A stretch of 64,000 nt of DNA from Glaciecola sp947496235 (GCF_050306235.1 NZ_JBLWFH010000009.1:107043-171042); one strand, 5' to 3'. Shown: positions 9,340 through 18,641, counted from the stretch's first letter. Notes: generated by a model from the letters alone, not told the origin. Program-made: numbers and translations.

Positions 9340-10684
9340 GATTTTAATTGTAGAAGATGATCATGGTCTGAGAGAAGCTTTAGTCGACACTCTTTTGTTG
9401 GGAGGCTATCAGGTTACACCGGTAGATAGTGCTGAATCTGCCATGGTGAAGCTTTCAGAAGCAGAGTTTGATTTGGTAGTAAGTGATATTCAAATGCAAG
9501 GCATGGACGGTCTTTCGTTATTGCGTAGCGTAAAGAACAAATATCCTAAATTGCCTATGGTGCTAATGACTGCTTATGCAAACATTAATGATGCTATTCA
9601 AGCAATGCGAGATGGCGCAACTGATTATTTATCCAAGCCTTTTGCACCTCAGGTACTATTAAACCTTATCGGACGCTATGCGCCTGCGCAGCGAGTAGAA
9701 TCAAAAGACCCTATCGTTGGTGACGAAAGTAGCCAAGTGTTACTTAATTTAGCCCGCAAAGTCGCAAAGTCAGACGCTACCGTTATGGTGCTCGGACCAA
9801 GTGGTAGTGGTAAAGAAGTCTTATCACGTTATATCCATGATCAATCGCCAAGAAACGAAGCGCCATTTGTTGCCATTAACTGCGCAGCTATTCCTGAAAA
9901 CATGTTAGAAGCCACCTTATTTGGATATGAAAAAGGTGCTTTTACTGGAGCAATTCAAGCCTGTCCTGGTAAATTTGAACAAGCCCAAGACGGCACCATT
10001 TTACTTGATGAAATTACTGAGATGGATTTATCTCTGCAAGCAAAATTACTGCGTGTACTTCAAGAAAGAGAAGTGGAGCGACTCGGTGGACGCAAAACTA
10101 TTGGATTAAATGTAAGAGTAATCGCAACAAGTAACAGAGATCTAAAAGAAGCGGTGAACCAAGGTAAATTTAGAGAAGACCTTTATTATCGCTTAAATGT
10201 ATTCCCGATCACTTGGTTACCTTTGAGTCAACGCCCCGGCGATATTATGCCGCTGGCTGAACATCTCATAGCTCGCCATGCAGCCCAAGCAGGTCAATCT
10301 TTGCCAAAACTTACTGCGAGTGCGGTACACAAGTTACTTAATCACAGTTGGCCAGGCAATGTTCGCGAATTAGAAAACGTTATTCAACGAGCGTTAATAT
10401 TGGCTGAAAATGGTCAAATTGATGCCAGTGATTTGTTAATTGAAATGACCCAACCAATTTCTGGTCAGACAAGAATTCAAGTTGCTAATGAAAGTCAAGT
10501 TTCTGACGATAACAAATTATTAGGTTCAGAATTAAAATTTCAGGAACATCAAATTATCTTGGATGCACTGCAGCAATGCCATGGTAAACGAAAAGATGTT
10601 GCTGAAAAGCTTGGTATTAGTCCTCGTACACTAAGATACAAGTTAGCCAAAATGCGAGAGTCTGGTATCGAGCTGCCGTGCTAG
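9326..10684 (+). CDS. flrC: Sigma54-dependent response regulator FlrC/FleR
   Basis: FlrC is the response regulator partner of FlrB and activates late sigma54 flagellar genes. The 452-residue protein has an intact receiver domain (ILIVEDDHGL, phospho-acceptor Asp in VVSDIQMQGMDG near residue 54, MTAYA, and the K of LSKPF). The AAA+ domain follows, with GPSGSGKE near 157 and GAFTGA near 207, then a C-terminal Fis-type helix-turn-helix. The start is GTG at 9326 inside flrB, preceded by AGGAGAAG, which gives translational coupling. A strong terminator follows 64 bases after the stop. Confidence 0.94.
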   Translation: MSKTKILIVEDDHGLREALVDTLLLGGYQVTPVDSAESAMVKLSEAEFDLVVSDIQMQGMDGLSLLRSVKNKYPKLPMVLMTAYANINDAIQAMRDGATDYLSKPFAPQVLLNLIGRYAPAQRVESKDPIVGDESSQVLLNLARKVAKSDATVMVLGPSGSGKEVLSRYIHDQSPRNEAPFVAINCAAIPENMLEATLFGYEKGAFTGAIQACPGKFEQAQDGTILLDEITEMDLSLQAKLLRVLQEREVERLGGRKTIGLNVRVIATSNRDLKEAVNQGKFREDLYYRLNVFPITWLPLSQRPGDIMPLAEHLIARHAAQAGQSLPKLTASAVHKLLNHSWPGNVRELENVIQRALILAENGQIDASDLLIEMTQPISGQTRIQVANESQVSDDNKLLGSELKFQEHQIILDALQQCHGKRKDVAEKLGISPRTLRYKLAKMRESGIELPC

Positions 10685-10747
10685 ATACTTTAACCTCTCC
10701 CAAGGTTTATGTGTAAGCAGTAGACAATGGATGTCGATTCCCTACTT

Positions 10748-10776
10748 CCGCCCAATCTCGTTGGGCGGTTTTTTTT
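10748..10776 (+). terminator. Rho-independent terminator after flrC
   Basis: A perfect 8-bp stem (CCGCCCAA / TTGGGCGG) closes a 5-base loop and is followed by eight T residues. It ends the flrBC transcript ahead of the fliE promoter. Confidence 0.92.
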
Positions 10777-10844
10777 GCCAAACTTAACTTCACTGCAACT
10801 CATTGCATACCAAATGACAAAAATTGCCGCTTTTTGTAAAAGCA

Positions 10845-10860
10845 TGGCATTACATTTGCA
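10845..10860 (+). promoter_or_regulatory. Sigma54 (-24/-12) promoter for fliEFGHIJ
   Basis: TGGCATTACATTTGCA has GG at 10846-10847 and a full TTGCA at the -12 element, with exact 12-base spacing. It lies 55 bases upstream of the fliE ATG. Confidence 0.88.
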
Positions 10861-10914
10861 CTAGTCATTTTTAGAACAACATAGATTCAAAAAAATGACA
10901 GGTGGAGCTTTCTG

Positions 10915-11241
10915 ATGGAAATAAATGCCAGTTCTTTATATCAGGAAATGCAATCAATGGTGGCAGAGATTTCATCTCAATCAACGCCACTTCAAAGGGT
11001 AGAAACAAATCCTTCTAAAGCTGAGTTTTCAGATATGCTAAATCAAGCGTTAGATGGCGTAAATGGTCTACAACATACTTCAAGAGATTTGCAACGCAGA
11101 TTTGAAATGGGTGACCCGGATTTATCACTTGTTGATGTCATGGTTGCCAAGGAAAAGTCTGGAATCGCATTTGAAGCAACAATTCAGGTCAGAAATAAGG
11201 TGCTAGAAGCTTATAAGACCATTATGAATATGCCAGTGTAG
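10915..11241 (+). CDS. fliE: Flagellar hook-basal body complex protein FliE
   Basis: FliE joins the MS ring to the proximal rod and is exported by the flagellar type III system. The 108-residue protein ends with the family-typical helix: SLVDVMVAKEKSGIAFEATI followed by VRNKVLEAYKTIMNMPV. AGGTGGAG lies just before the ATG. It is first in the operon directly behind a sigma54 promoter. Confidence 0.95.
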   Translation: MEINASSLYQEMQSMVAEISSQSTPLQRVETNPSKAEFSDMLNQALDGVNGLQHTSRDLQRRFEMGDPDLSLVDVMVAKEKSGIAFEATIQVRNKVLEAYKTIMNMPV

Positions 11242-11255
11242 TAAGGAACTAAAAA

Positions 11256-12956
11256 GTGGCTGAATCAACTAGTACTGAACTTGCAATTACCGATGATGTA
11301 GGCGATAACGATTCTCAACAAGAAGCGCCGCGTAATTTGGTTTTAGATACCTTAAGCAATACTGAAACTATTCGACAAATTACCATGGTAGTCACCTTGG
11401 TTATTTGTGTGGCTATTGCGTTCTTCATTTTTCTTTGGTCAAAAGAACCCACCTACAGACCTATGGCACACATGCCGCCAGAAGAAATGATAGAAACTCT
11501 GGACTACTTAGATCAAAGTCAAATTGATTACAAAATTGATGGAAACACGATTTTAGTCAATGAGTCGCAATTTAAGGATGTTCGTTTAGGTATGGCAAGG
11601 GCAGGGATCCAGACGTCAAATGATGAAGGCAGCAACATCATCATGCAAGACATGGGATTTGGTGTCAGTCAACGATTAGAACTTGAACGACTTAAACATG
11701 CCAGAGAACAGCAAATTGCGCGAACTATCGAAGATATCAATGCAGTCGCCAAAGCCAGAGTTTTATTAGCCTTACCCAAAGAAAACGTGTTTGCAAGACA
11801 TTCTAAACCAGCCACAGCCACCGTTGTTGTGACTGCAAGAAGAGGGTCGATTCTTAAGGGTGAAGAAGTCGATGCAATCGTTGATATTGTCGCTTCTGCA
11901 GTGCAAAGCATGGAACCTTCAAATGTTACAGTTACTGACAATAACGGGCGCTTACTAAATTCAGGTTCACAAGACTCTGTTAGTGCTCGAGCTCGTAAAG
12001 AATATGAATTAGAAAAGAAACGGGAAGACGAATACTTACAAAAAATTGACTCTATTTTGATTCCTGTTTTAGGCCTGGGTAACTATACTGCGCAAGTTGA
12101 TGTGAGCATGGATTTTACCAAAGTTGAGCAAACTCAACGTAGCTACAACCCAGATCTGCCTGCAGTACGCAGCGAAAGTATTTCCGAAACTAACAGTGTG
12201 GGTAATGTTATTGCGGGTATTCCAGGTGCTTTGACCAACCAGCCTCCTTTAGATTCTGATATTCCTGAAGAAGCCGTCGGCAACGGTAACTCTACGCCAG
12301 TGCCAGGTAATAGCAGTAAAGACCAAACCCGTAATTATGAACTTGATACTACCATTAGCCACACTTCTCAACAAACAGGTGTAATAAGACGCCTAAGTGT
12401 GTCTGTTGCAGTTGATCACATGACAACTGTAAACGCAGAAGGTGAAGCGCAATCACAGCCTATGTCTCAACAAGAATTATTGAACATTCGTCGTTTGCTA
12501 CAAGGTGGTATTGGTTTTGACGTGACCAGAGGTGATTCGCTAGAAGTAGTGAGCATTCCGTTTAATCGTTTAGACATAGGTGAAGTAGCGGAAAAACCTT
12601 TCTGGGAACAAGAGTTCTTTATGCCTATGCTGAAATTGGTAATGGGTGCATTGGTCATCATAGTACTGATTATGGCGGTTATTCGACCCATGCTTAAGAA
12701 GCTTATCTTCCCTGACGCAGAAGTGGCAGAGAGCGAAGGTGAAACCAGTCTTGAGCTTGACCTTGGGGATGAAACTATTGATATGCTAAGTGATGATTTT
12801 GATGAAAGTCAGGTTGGTTTTGCCGCTGATGGGTCATTAAGATTACCGAATCTACATAAAGATGAAGATGTATTAAAAGCAGTGCGTGCGTTGGTGGCAA
12901 ATGAGCCTGAATTGTCAGCTCAAGTCGTGCGCGGTTGGTTGTTAGAAGACGAATAG
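11256..12956 (+). CDS. fliF: Flagellar MS-ring protein FliF
   Basis: FliF oligomers form the inner-membrane MS ring on which the motor and export gate assemble. The 566-residue protein has an N-terminal membrane segment (about 48-70), a ring-building periplasmic region with GFGVSQRLELERLKHAREQQ near 130, a low-complexity Pro/Asn/Ser region near 330-350, a second membrane segment (about 457-477), and a C-terminal cytoplasmic tail that binds FliG. The start is GTG at 11256 behind AAGGA. Confidence 0.96.
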   Translation: MAESTSTELAITDDVGDNDSQQEAPRNLVLDTLSNTETIRQITMVVTLVICVAIAFFIFLWSKEPTYRPMAHMPPEEMIETLDYLDQSQIDYKIDGNTILVNESQFKDVRLGMARAGIQTSNDEGSNIIMQDMGFGVSQRLELERLKHAREQQIARTIEDINAVAKARVLLALPKENVFARHSKPATATVVVTARRGSILKGEEVDAIVDIVASAVQSMEPSNVTVTDNNGRLLNSGSQDSVSARARKEYELEKKREDEYLQKIDSILIPVLGLGNYTAQVDVSMDFTKVEQTQRSYNPDLPAVRSESISETNSVGNVIAGIPGALTNQPPLDSDIPEEAVGNGNSTPVPGNSSKDQTRNYELDTTISHTSQQTGVIRRLSVSVAVDHMTTVNAEGEAQSQPMSQQELLNIRRLLQGGIGFDVTRGDSLEVVSIPFNRLDIGEVAEKPFWEQEFFMPMLKLVMGALVIIVLIMAVIRPMLKKLIFPDAEVAESEGETSLELDLGDETIDMLSDDFDESQVGFAADGSLRLPNLHKDEDVLKAVRALVANEPELSAQVVRGWLLEDE

Positions 12957-12964
12957 GTGATACT

Positions 12965-14008
12965 GTGCCAGAAAGTAAAGAAATGGTAGAACAAGAAGTA
13001 GAATATGACGTTGCTAAGCTCGAAGGTATAGAAAAGGCAGCCATCCTGTTATTAAGCTTAACGGAAGATGATGCTGCTCAGATCCTACGATTCATGGAGC
13101 CAAAACAGGTTCAAGTACTTGGATCGGCAATGGCAAGTATGGATGATATGACACAGCCAAAGATAACGGCCGTGCATAAACATTTTATTGAAGAAATTCA
13201 GAACTACTCGACCATAGGCTTTAAGAGTGAAGACTTTGTTCGCCGAGCGCTTATTTCTGCATTGGGTGAAGACAAAGCTGCACACCTACTTGATCAGATT
13301 ATGGCGGGCAGTGGCGCAAAAGGCCTTGAATCTCTTAAATGGATGGATTCAAAACAGGTTGCGACTATTATTCGCAATGAACACCCCCAAATTCAAACCA
13401 TTGTTATGTCGTATTTAGAGCCAGAACAATCGGCTGAAATTTTGGCCCAGTTCCCAGAAAAAGTACGTTTAGATCTGTTAATGCGTGTAGCCAACTTAGA
13501 AGAAGTTCAACCTGCGGCATTACAAGAACTAAACGAAATTATGGAGAAACAATTTGCCGGCCAGGCCGGTGCTCAAGCAGCCAAAATGGGCGGTTTAAAA
13601 GCAGCTGCCAACATCATGAACTATCTAGATACCAACATCGAAAATCAATTGATGGATGCTATCAGAGAACAAGACGAAGAAATGAGTCAACAGATTCAAG
13701 ACCTTATGTTTGTATTTGATAACTTGATTGATGTAGATGATAGAGGTATTCAAGCGCTTCTCAGAGAAGTACAGCAAGAATCATTAATGAAAGCGATTAA
13801 AGGTGCGGATGAAGATCTTAGAGAAAAATTCACTAAGAATATGTCTAAACGCGCCGCGGAAATGTTACTTGATGATATAGAAGCTATGGGACCAGTACGC
13901 TTAAGTGAAGTTGAAACCGCACAAAAAGAAATTCTATCAGTTGCAAGACGTTTAGCTGACGCCGGTGAAATTATGCTTGGCGGCGGTGGCGGTGAAGAGT
14001 TTGTATAA
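12965..14008 (+). CDS. fliG: Flagellar motor switch protein FliG
   Basis: FliG is the C-ring protein that contacts FliF, FliM and the stator and carries the torque-generating residues. With GTG at 12965 it has 347 residues, normal for the family. The N domain contains EGIEKAAILLLSLTEDDAA, the middle domain an EHPQ motif (NEHPQIQTIVMSYL), and the C domain the charged helix region DDIEAMGPVRLSEVE. The frame also opens with TTG at 12935 inside fliF, but AGGTGA at 12954-12959 is well placed for 12965. The stop overlaps the fliH start by one base. Confidence 0.95.
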   Translation: MPESKEMVEQEVEYDVAKLEGIEKAAILLLSLTEDDAAQILRFMEPKQVQVLGSAMASMDDMTQPKITAVHKHFIEEIQNYSTIGFKSEDFVRRALISALGEDKAAHLLDQIMAGSGAKGLESLKWMDSKQVATIIRNEHPQIQTIVMSYLEPEQSAEILAQFPEKVRLDLLMRVANLEEVQPAALQELNEIMEKQFAGQAGAQAAKMGGLKAAANIMNYLDTNIENQLMDAIREQDEEMSQQIQDLMFVFDNLIDVDDRGIQALLREVQQESLMKAIKGADEDLREKFTKNMSKRAAEMLLDDIEAMGPVRLSEVETAQKEILSVARRLADAGEIMLGGGGGEEFV

Positions 14009-14811
14009 TGACACAAGCCGACGACAAAACTGAATTTAGTGAGGCTAAGCTTTGGAATTTGCCATCTGTCGATGATGCTTTGGCAGAAGATGATGCAAAA
14101 ACCAATGCATTAAATAAACCTTACAATAAATGGAAATATGAGCCCCCTGAAGAAGAGGAAGATGTTCGTCCGTTAACAGCAGAAGATATAGAAGCGATCC
14201 GTAAATCTGCGTATCAAGAAGGCTTTGAACAAGGCCAAGCTGAAGGCAAAGAGGCTGGAAAAACACAAGGTTACGAAGAAGGAAAACAACTCGGTTTTGA
14301 AGACGCTAAACAAGCTGGATTCGAGGAAGGAATGGCCCAAGCTGAACAAGATATTCAGGCAAAATTAGCTGAATTAACAGCAATTTTAGAGCAACTCCAT
14401 CAGCCGTTTAAACAAGTTACCTCCGAATTGAAAAAAGAACTTACCTTGTTAACTGTGACCATGGCGAATGCCATTGTGGGTAAACAAATTGAACATGATG
14501 AGAGCTTGATTACCGACGCTATAGAAAAGGGCATAGCGACATTGCCGTTAAATGACTTAGTCACCAGTATTCATTTGCATCCATCACAGATTTCAACGGT
14601 ACAGGCATACTTACAGGATTTCTCAAACCAGCCGCAACATAATCAAGAAATGCATTGGCAGTTGGTACCCGATGAATCCATGGCAAAAGGTGGCTGCAAA
14701 ATTACCACTAAGCAAAATGCAGTAGATTTGTCGATCAAAAGACGTAGCGAACAAGTCATTTCACAAGTGCTTTTGGCCCAAGGAATCAACAATGATCCAA
14801 GAGCTGATTGA
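14008..14811 (+). CDS. fliH: Flagellar export regulator FliH
   Basis: FliH binds the FliI ATPase and links it to the C ring and export gate. The 267-residue protein has a charged N-terminal region, then a Gly-containing heptad-like helix (about 70-110, GFEQGQAEGKEAGKTQGYEE) characteristic of FliH, and a C-terminal V-ATPase subunit E-like domain. Its ATG overlaps the fliG stop by one base, and its 3' end overlaps fliI by 20 bases, so fliGHI are tightly coupled. Confidence 0.92.
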   Translation: MTQADDKTEFSEAKLWNLPSVDDALAEDDAKTNALNKPYNKWKYEPPEEEEDVRPLTAEDIEAIRKSAYQEGFEQGQAEGKEAGKTQGYEEGKQLGFEDAKQAGFEEGMAQAEQDIQAKLAELTAILEQLHQPFKQVTSELKKELTLLTVTMANAIVGKQIEHDESLITDAIEKGIATLPLNDLVTSIHLHPSQISTVQAYLQDFSNQPQHNQEMHWQLVPDESMAKGGCKITTKQNAVDLSIKRRSEQVISQVLLAQGINNDPRAD

Positions 14812-16129
14812 TAGTTTTCGCGATTTGCGTGAACAAGTAGCAGAACCTACGCCAATTTCTTCTGGCAAACTGGTGCGGGGAGTTGGACTAACCTTGGAAG
14901 CTGTCGGTTGTCAAATTCCTATTGGCGGTCGATGTTTGGTCAGAACGACCACAGGAAAAGTCGAAGCAGAAGTAGTGGGCTTCGCAGATGATATTACGTA
15001 TTTAATGCCAGCAGAATCTATTCAAGGCATAGTGCCAGGCTCTATGGTTGAACCGATTTCGATGGATACTGGATTAGCGGTTGGGGATGCATTGCTTGGT
15101 CGCGTAATAGACGCCAATGGAAAGCCATTAGATGGTCAAGGACCAATTCAATGCAGTCATAGAGTGTCTACCAGCCCGCCGCCGATAAATCCACTGCAAA
15201 GAAAACCAGTGAAAGAACCCTTGGATGTTGGCGTGCGCGCCATTAACTCAGTTCTTACTGTGGGTAAAGGACAGAGAATGGGGTTGTTTGCGGGCAGTGG
15301 CGTGGGTAAAAGTGTGCTTATGGGCATGATGACTCGTGGTACCACAGCCGACGTTGTAGTGGTTGGTTTAATTGGTGAGCGTGGGCGAGAAGTAAAAGAA
15401 TTTATTGACGATATTTTATCTCCAGAGGAACGTCAAAAAGCGGTAGTGGTAGCAGCACCGGCTGATACATCACCATTGATGCGCTTAAAAGGCAGTGAAA
15501 CTGCAGTGACCATAGCTGAGTATTTTAGAGACCAGGGCAAAAATGTCCTGTTGTTGATAGATTCGTTAACTCGATATGCTATGGCACAACGTGAAATTTC
15601 CTTGGCTGTTGGAGAACCTCCAGCGACTAAAGGCTACCCACCTTCAGTATTTGCCAAATTACCTGCCTTAGTGGAAAGGGCGGGGAATGGTAATCAGTAT
15701 CAAGGTTCAATCACCGCTTTTTATACTGTATTGACCGAAGGCGATGACTTGCAAGATCCCATTGCTGACGCCGCTCGCGCTATTTTGGATGGTCATGTTG
15801 TATTATCAAGAGAATTAGCTGAGTCTGGCCATTATCCAGCCATTGATATCGAAGCTTCTATTTCACGTGTCATGCCCCAAGTGGTTAGCCCTGAGCATGA
15901 AGCCAGTGCACGCAACTTAAAACGTGTGTATTCAGCCTATCGACAGAATAAAGATCTGATTAACTTAGGTGCTTATGCCAAAGGAAGTGATCAATTAATC
16001 GATTTATCTATTGCTGCCGCACCTGCTATTAATGCATTTTTACAGCAGCAAACATCACAGGTAGTGCCTTTCGATAATGCCTTAGAAACACTCACCACCC
16101 TAGACTCAGGTCTACGGGGCGGTAAATAG
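14792..16129 (+). CDS. fliI: Flagellum-specific export ATPase FliI
   Basis: FliI energises and organises substrate entry into the flagellar type III export gate. The 445-residue protein is an F1-beta-like ATPase. Walker A GLFAGSGVGKSVLMG lies near residue 165, GERGREVKEF near 197, and Walker B VLLLIDSLTRYAMAQRE near 253, followed by EPPATKGYPPSVFA, the FliI/type III ATPase signature. The ATG lies inside fliH. Confidence 0.96.
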   Translation: MIQELIDSFRDLREQVAEPTPISSGKLVRGVGLTLEAVGCQIPIGGRCLVRTTTGKVEAEVVGFADDITYLMPAESIQGIVPGSMVEPISMDTGLAVGDALLGRVIDANGKPLDGQGPIQCSHRVSTSPPPINPLQRKPVKEPLDVGVRAINSVLTVGKGQRMGLFAGSGVGKSVLMGMMTRGTTADVVVVGLIGERGREVKEFIDDILSPEERQKAVVVAAPADTSPLMRLKGSETAVTIAEYFRDQGKNVLLLIDSLTRYAMAQREISLAVGEPPATKGYPPSVFAKLPALVERAGNGNQYQGSITAFYTVLTEGDDLQDPIADAARAILDGHVVLSRELAESGHYPAIDIEASISRVMPQVVSPEHEASARNLKRVYSAYRQNKDLINLGAYAKGSDQLIDLSIAAAPAINAFLQQQTSQVVPFDNALETLTTLDSGLRGGK

Positions 16130-16141
16130 AGGACGTAAATT

Positions 16142-16597
16142 ATGGCGAGTATTCAGCAATTACAACTAGTGGTAGATATTGAAAAAAAGAAAGAGAACAC
16201 CCTTTTACAACATTATCAAACGGCTAAGCAGTATGTTTTTGATAATCAACGAAAGTTATCAGGATTGGAAAACTATCGACTAGAATACCTAAAGCAAATT
16301 AAGCAAAAAGTGAATCAAGGTGTAGGAGCGAAAACCTTAATTCAGCACCAAAATTTTGTAGCTAAGCTGGATAAAGCCTGTCAGCAACAAATTAATATTA
16401 TTAACCAAGGTGTAATGGCCGAGAATCAGCGCAAGCAACAGTGGCTTTTGCAGCAAAAGAAAACTAAAGCGGTTGAAGCGCTTATTCAAAAACGTCGAAT
16501 TCAAGCTCAGATGTTAGAACAAAAGAAAGAGCAGAAACTGTTCGACGAGATTGCCTCCCAGCGGTTTCATCGCAGCCGGAGTTCTATGGGGTACTAA
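16142..16597 (+). CDS. fliJ: Flagellar export chaperone/coiled-coil protein FliJ
   Basis: FliJ is a small coiled-coil protein that activates the FliI ring, much like the gamma subunit of F1, and assists chaperone recycling. The 151-residue product is almost entirely Gln/Lys-rich helix (LQLVVDIEKKKENTLLQHYQ at the start, basic C-terminus), as expected. It starts 12 bases after fliI behind AGGACG. In related polar-flagellum clusters fliK normally follows; here the flagellar genes stop for about 15.7 kb. Confidence 0.9.
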   Translation: MASIQQLQLVVDIEKKKENTLLQHYQTAKQYVFDNQRKLSGLENYRLEYLKQIKQKVNQGVGAKTLIQHQNFVAKLDKACQQQINIINQGVMAENQRKQQWLLQQKKTKAVEALIQKRRIQAQMLEQKKEQKLFDEIASQRFHRSRSSMGY

Positions 16598-16627
16598 TTT
16601 CTTTACCCTTTATTGCAACTCTAGTTC

Positions 16628-16775
16628 GCCATTCCCAACCAAACTCGTCATTCCAAACCACACGCCGTCATTCCAAACCACACGTCGTCATTCCAAACCA
16701 CACGTCGTCATTCCAAACCACACGTCGTCATTCCAAACCACACGTCGTCATTCCAAACTTGATTTGGAATCTCCC
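16628..16775. repeat. 20-bp tandem array ending in a REP-like palindrome
   Basis: Six copies of GTCATTCCAAAC occur with exact 20-base period (starts 16647, 16667, 16687, 16707, 16727, 16747), preceded by one degenerate copy at 16628. The first five carry the filler CACACGTC or a one-base variant. The last copy instead runs into ATTCCAAA-CTTGA-TTTGGAAT (16750-16770), a perfect 8-bp hairpin. The array thus looks like repeated half-sites of a REP-like element ending in one complete element. It sits 30 bases after fliJ. The small frame across it (16551-16805) is repeat-derived and not annotated. Confidence 0.85.
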
Positions 16776-16842
16776 AATCCCCATTGCAATTTAACCATTT
16801 TATGAATAATCTATTTTCAACTCCTTACCGGAATCAATTGAG

Positions 16843-17628
16843 ATGGATCTTCACACATTCCAAATTGTAGAGAACTTTTTACAACATCCTGATAGCCCAA
16901 TAGACCCTTGGCAAAAAGGTTATTTCACCGATCATAAAAAACGATTCCAAGCCGACTTAGCTTTATTATTGGCACTTAATCCTAAAGGCCCTATTTTAGA
17001 AATTGGTTCTGCACCCGGCCATATGACAGCTATATTAGCATTGCATGATTTAGATGTTACCGGGGTAGATCTCGCACCGGAGCGTATGGCACCAATAATC
17101 CAAGCGTTTGGCTTAGATGTTCATGCTTGCGACATTGAAACTGCACCCTTACCATTTCCTGATAACGCTTTTGAATGCATAGTCTTTAGTGAAGTCTTCG
17201 AGCATTTAAGGATTGATTTACCCTTTACACTCAGTCAACTTAACCGCGTATTGAAGCCGGGAGGTAAGTTGTTATTAACAACCCCAAATGTATATTCGTT
17301 ACCGTCTGTGGCAAGGTTTATAACCGGTAGAAGCATCGCAGATCCCGTTCATGAATTTGCAAAACTTCGCGGCGTAGGGCACATGGGACATATCCGTGAA
17401 TACTCTTCAAAGGAAGTCGTCAGTTGTTTAGAAGCCAGTGGATTTGTCGCAACTGCAACAACCTACAGGTTCCATAAAAATACTAATGGAAAGAAAAAGG
17501 CCTTGTTATCACTAGCCTATCGTGTAGTACCGTCTAAATTTCATCGCGAAATAGTGATAGTCGCAGAGAAGATTTTAGACGCGGAGAGGTTTTCACCCAT
17601 TATAGAATCAACGCCTAGCCAAGCATGA
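16843..17628 (+). CDS. Class I SAM-dependent methyltransferase
   Basis: The 261-residue protein has the class I methyltransferase fold. Motif I ILEIGSAPGHMTAIL lies near residue 48, the acidic motif II VTGVDLAPERM near 71, and DNAFECIVFSEVFEHL (motif IV/Methyltransf_11 style) near 107, followed by LKPGGKLLLTTPNVYS. The substrate cannot be told from sequence; proteins with this VFEHL ... TTPNVYS pattern often act on small molecules or cell-surface sugars. It is the first gene of the non-flagellar segment after fliJ and converges on the porin gene across a shared terminator. Confidence 0.75.
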   Translation: MDLHTFQIVENFLQHPDSPIDPWQKGYFTDHKKRFQADLALLLALNPKGPILEIGSAPGHMTAILALHDLDVTGVDLAPERMAPIIQAFGLDVHACDIETAPLPFPDNAFECIVFSEVFEHLRIDLPFTLSQLNRVLKPGGKLLLTTPNVYSLPSVARFITGRSIADPVHEFAKLRGVGHMGHIREYSSKEVVSCLEASGFVATATTYRFHKNTNGKKKALLSLAYRVVPSKFHREIVIVAEKILDAERFSPIIESTPSQA

Positions 17629-17651
17629 CTTCTCTCACTTTCTGTCATAAA

Positions 17652-17674
17652 AAAAGCGGCTAAAAGCCGCTTTT
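17652..17674. terminator. Bidirectional terminator between methyltransferase and porin genes
   Basis: AAAAGCGGC-TAAAA-GCCGCTTTT forms a perfect 9-bp stem with A and T tracts on the two sides, so it can end transcription from both converging genes. Confidence 0.88.
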
Positions 17675-17693
17675 ACCTTTACTTATAGAGCGC

Positions 17694-18641
17694 TTAGAAT
17701 TTAAAAGACCAATTGTATTGAATACCCAAAGCAAAATAGCTTTTATCTTCCACGTCTTCTTTATCAATAAGGCTATACCAAGTATAGAGTTTAAGGCTTT
17801 TTGAAAGAATATAATCTAATCCAATGTTGAAGTTGGAATCATCTTCAAGGGTTTGATATTGGATTTTGTAGTCAATGTTTTTCACTTTGTAGCTGGCGTT
17901 TAACAACACACCGTTTTCACTTTCTCCGCCAACCGCTGGTTCTTGGGTTTGATACATAGCACCTATCTGAGCACCTGCTAGTTTAAATCGAGCGAATATG
18001 CGTGTTACATCATAATCTTCTACATCAAAATCATGGGCGATACCCGCGTATAAACTAGTTTTTTTCAATTTACGGTCACCGTAAAAAAGCGCACTGGATA
18101 CTGCTGAATCACCGCCCTCTGATTTATCTGCTTGGTACAGAGTTTCAATGCGAAAGTTATTGAATGTAGGTGTAATATAAGTAACTACGTCGGTGAGTCT
18201 GTTTTCACCTTCCCATAGGACTTTTATATCACCTTCATAATGGTTAAATAGATCTAAAGCACGACCTGGCGCCCATACAGGGGTAAAATTTCGGCCAATA
18301 GTAAGTTCACCTAAGGTTTTAGATCTTAGACCAACATACTGTGGACGAGCTGATATATTATCGCTACCTGATTCGCCAGTAATATCGACTTTCCATTCCA
18401 ATCGGTAAACGACTGTCAAGTCGTCATCGACTTCAACATCACCTTTAACTCCAATCCATGAGTTGTTACTTCTAATTTCAGTAAATTGATCGCCACCTTC
18501 ATCTGAAAGCTGGGCATTAACATTTATCTTTGAATAAAGTTCGCCAATAGAACCCTCTTCAGAAAAAGCGGGCTTACCGATTAATAACATAATAAACGCG
18601 GCTAACAACATTCTGCCGATAATTGCAGTGGGATTGGACAT
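17694..18641 (-). CDS. Outer-membrane general porin (Gram-negative porin family)
   Basis: The 315-residue protein has a signal peptide (MSNPTAIIGRMLLAAFIMLL ... AFSEE) and then a beta-barrel pattern. It includes LYSKINVNAQLSDEGG and SWIGVKGDVEVDDDLTVVYR, typical of Vibrio/Shewanella-type porins, and ends with the C-terminal aromatic QYNWSFKF recognised by the BAM complex. The frame can be extended upstream, but ATG at 18641 has GGGGA about 9 bases before it and begins the signal peptide, so that start is chosen. It is divergent from the chemoreceptor gene. Confidence 0.85.
   Translation of the reverse strand: MSNPTAIIGRMLLAAFIMLLIGKPAFSEEGSIGELYSKINVNAQLSDEGGDQFTEIRSNNSWIGVKGDVEVDDDLTVVYRLEWKVDITGESGSDNISARPQYVGLRSKTLGELTIGRNFTPVWAPGRALDLFNHYEGDIKVLWEGENRLTDVVTYITPTFNNFRIETLYQADKSEGGDSAVSSALFYGDRKLKKTSLYAGIAHDFDVEDYDVTRIFARFKLAGAQIGAMYQTQEPAVGGESENGVLLNASYKVKNIDYKIQYQTLEDDSNFNIGLDYILSKSLKLYTWYSLIDKEDVEDKSYFALGIQYNWSFKF

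Noticed and set aside
16628..16775. CRISPR array
   Set aside because: The units are contiguous 20-bp repeats with no variable spacers and no cas genes nearby.
16551..16805. 84-codon plus-strand frame across the tandem repeats
   Set aside because: Its sequence is mostly the translated 20-bp repeat and it overlaps the end of fliJ; there is no ribosome-binding site or domain.
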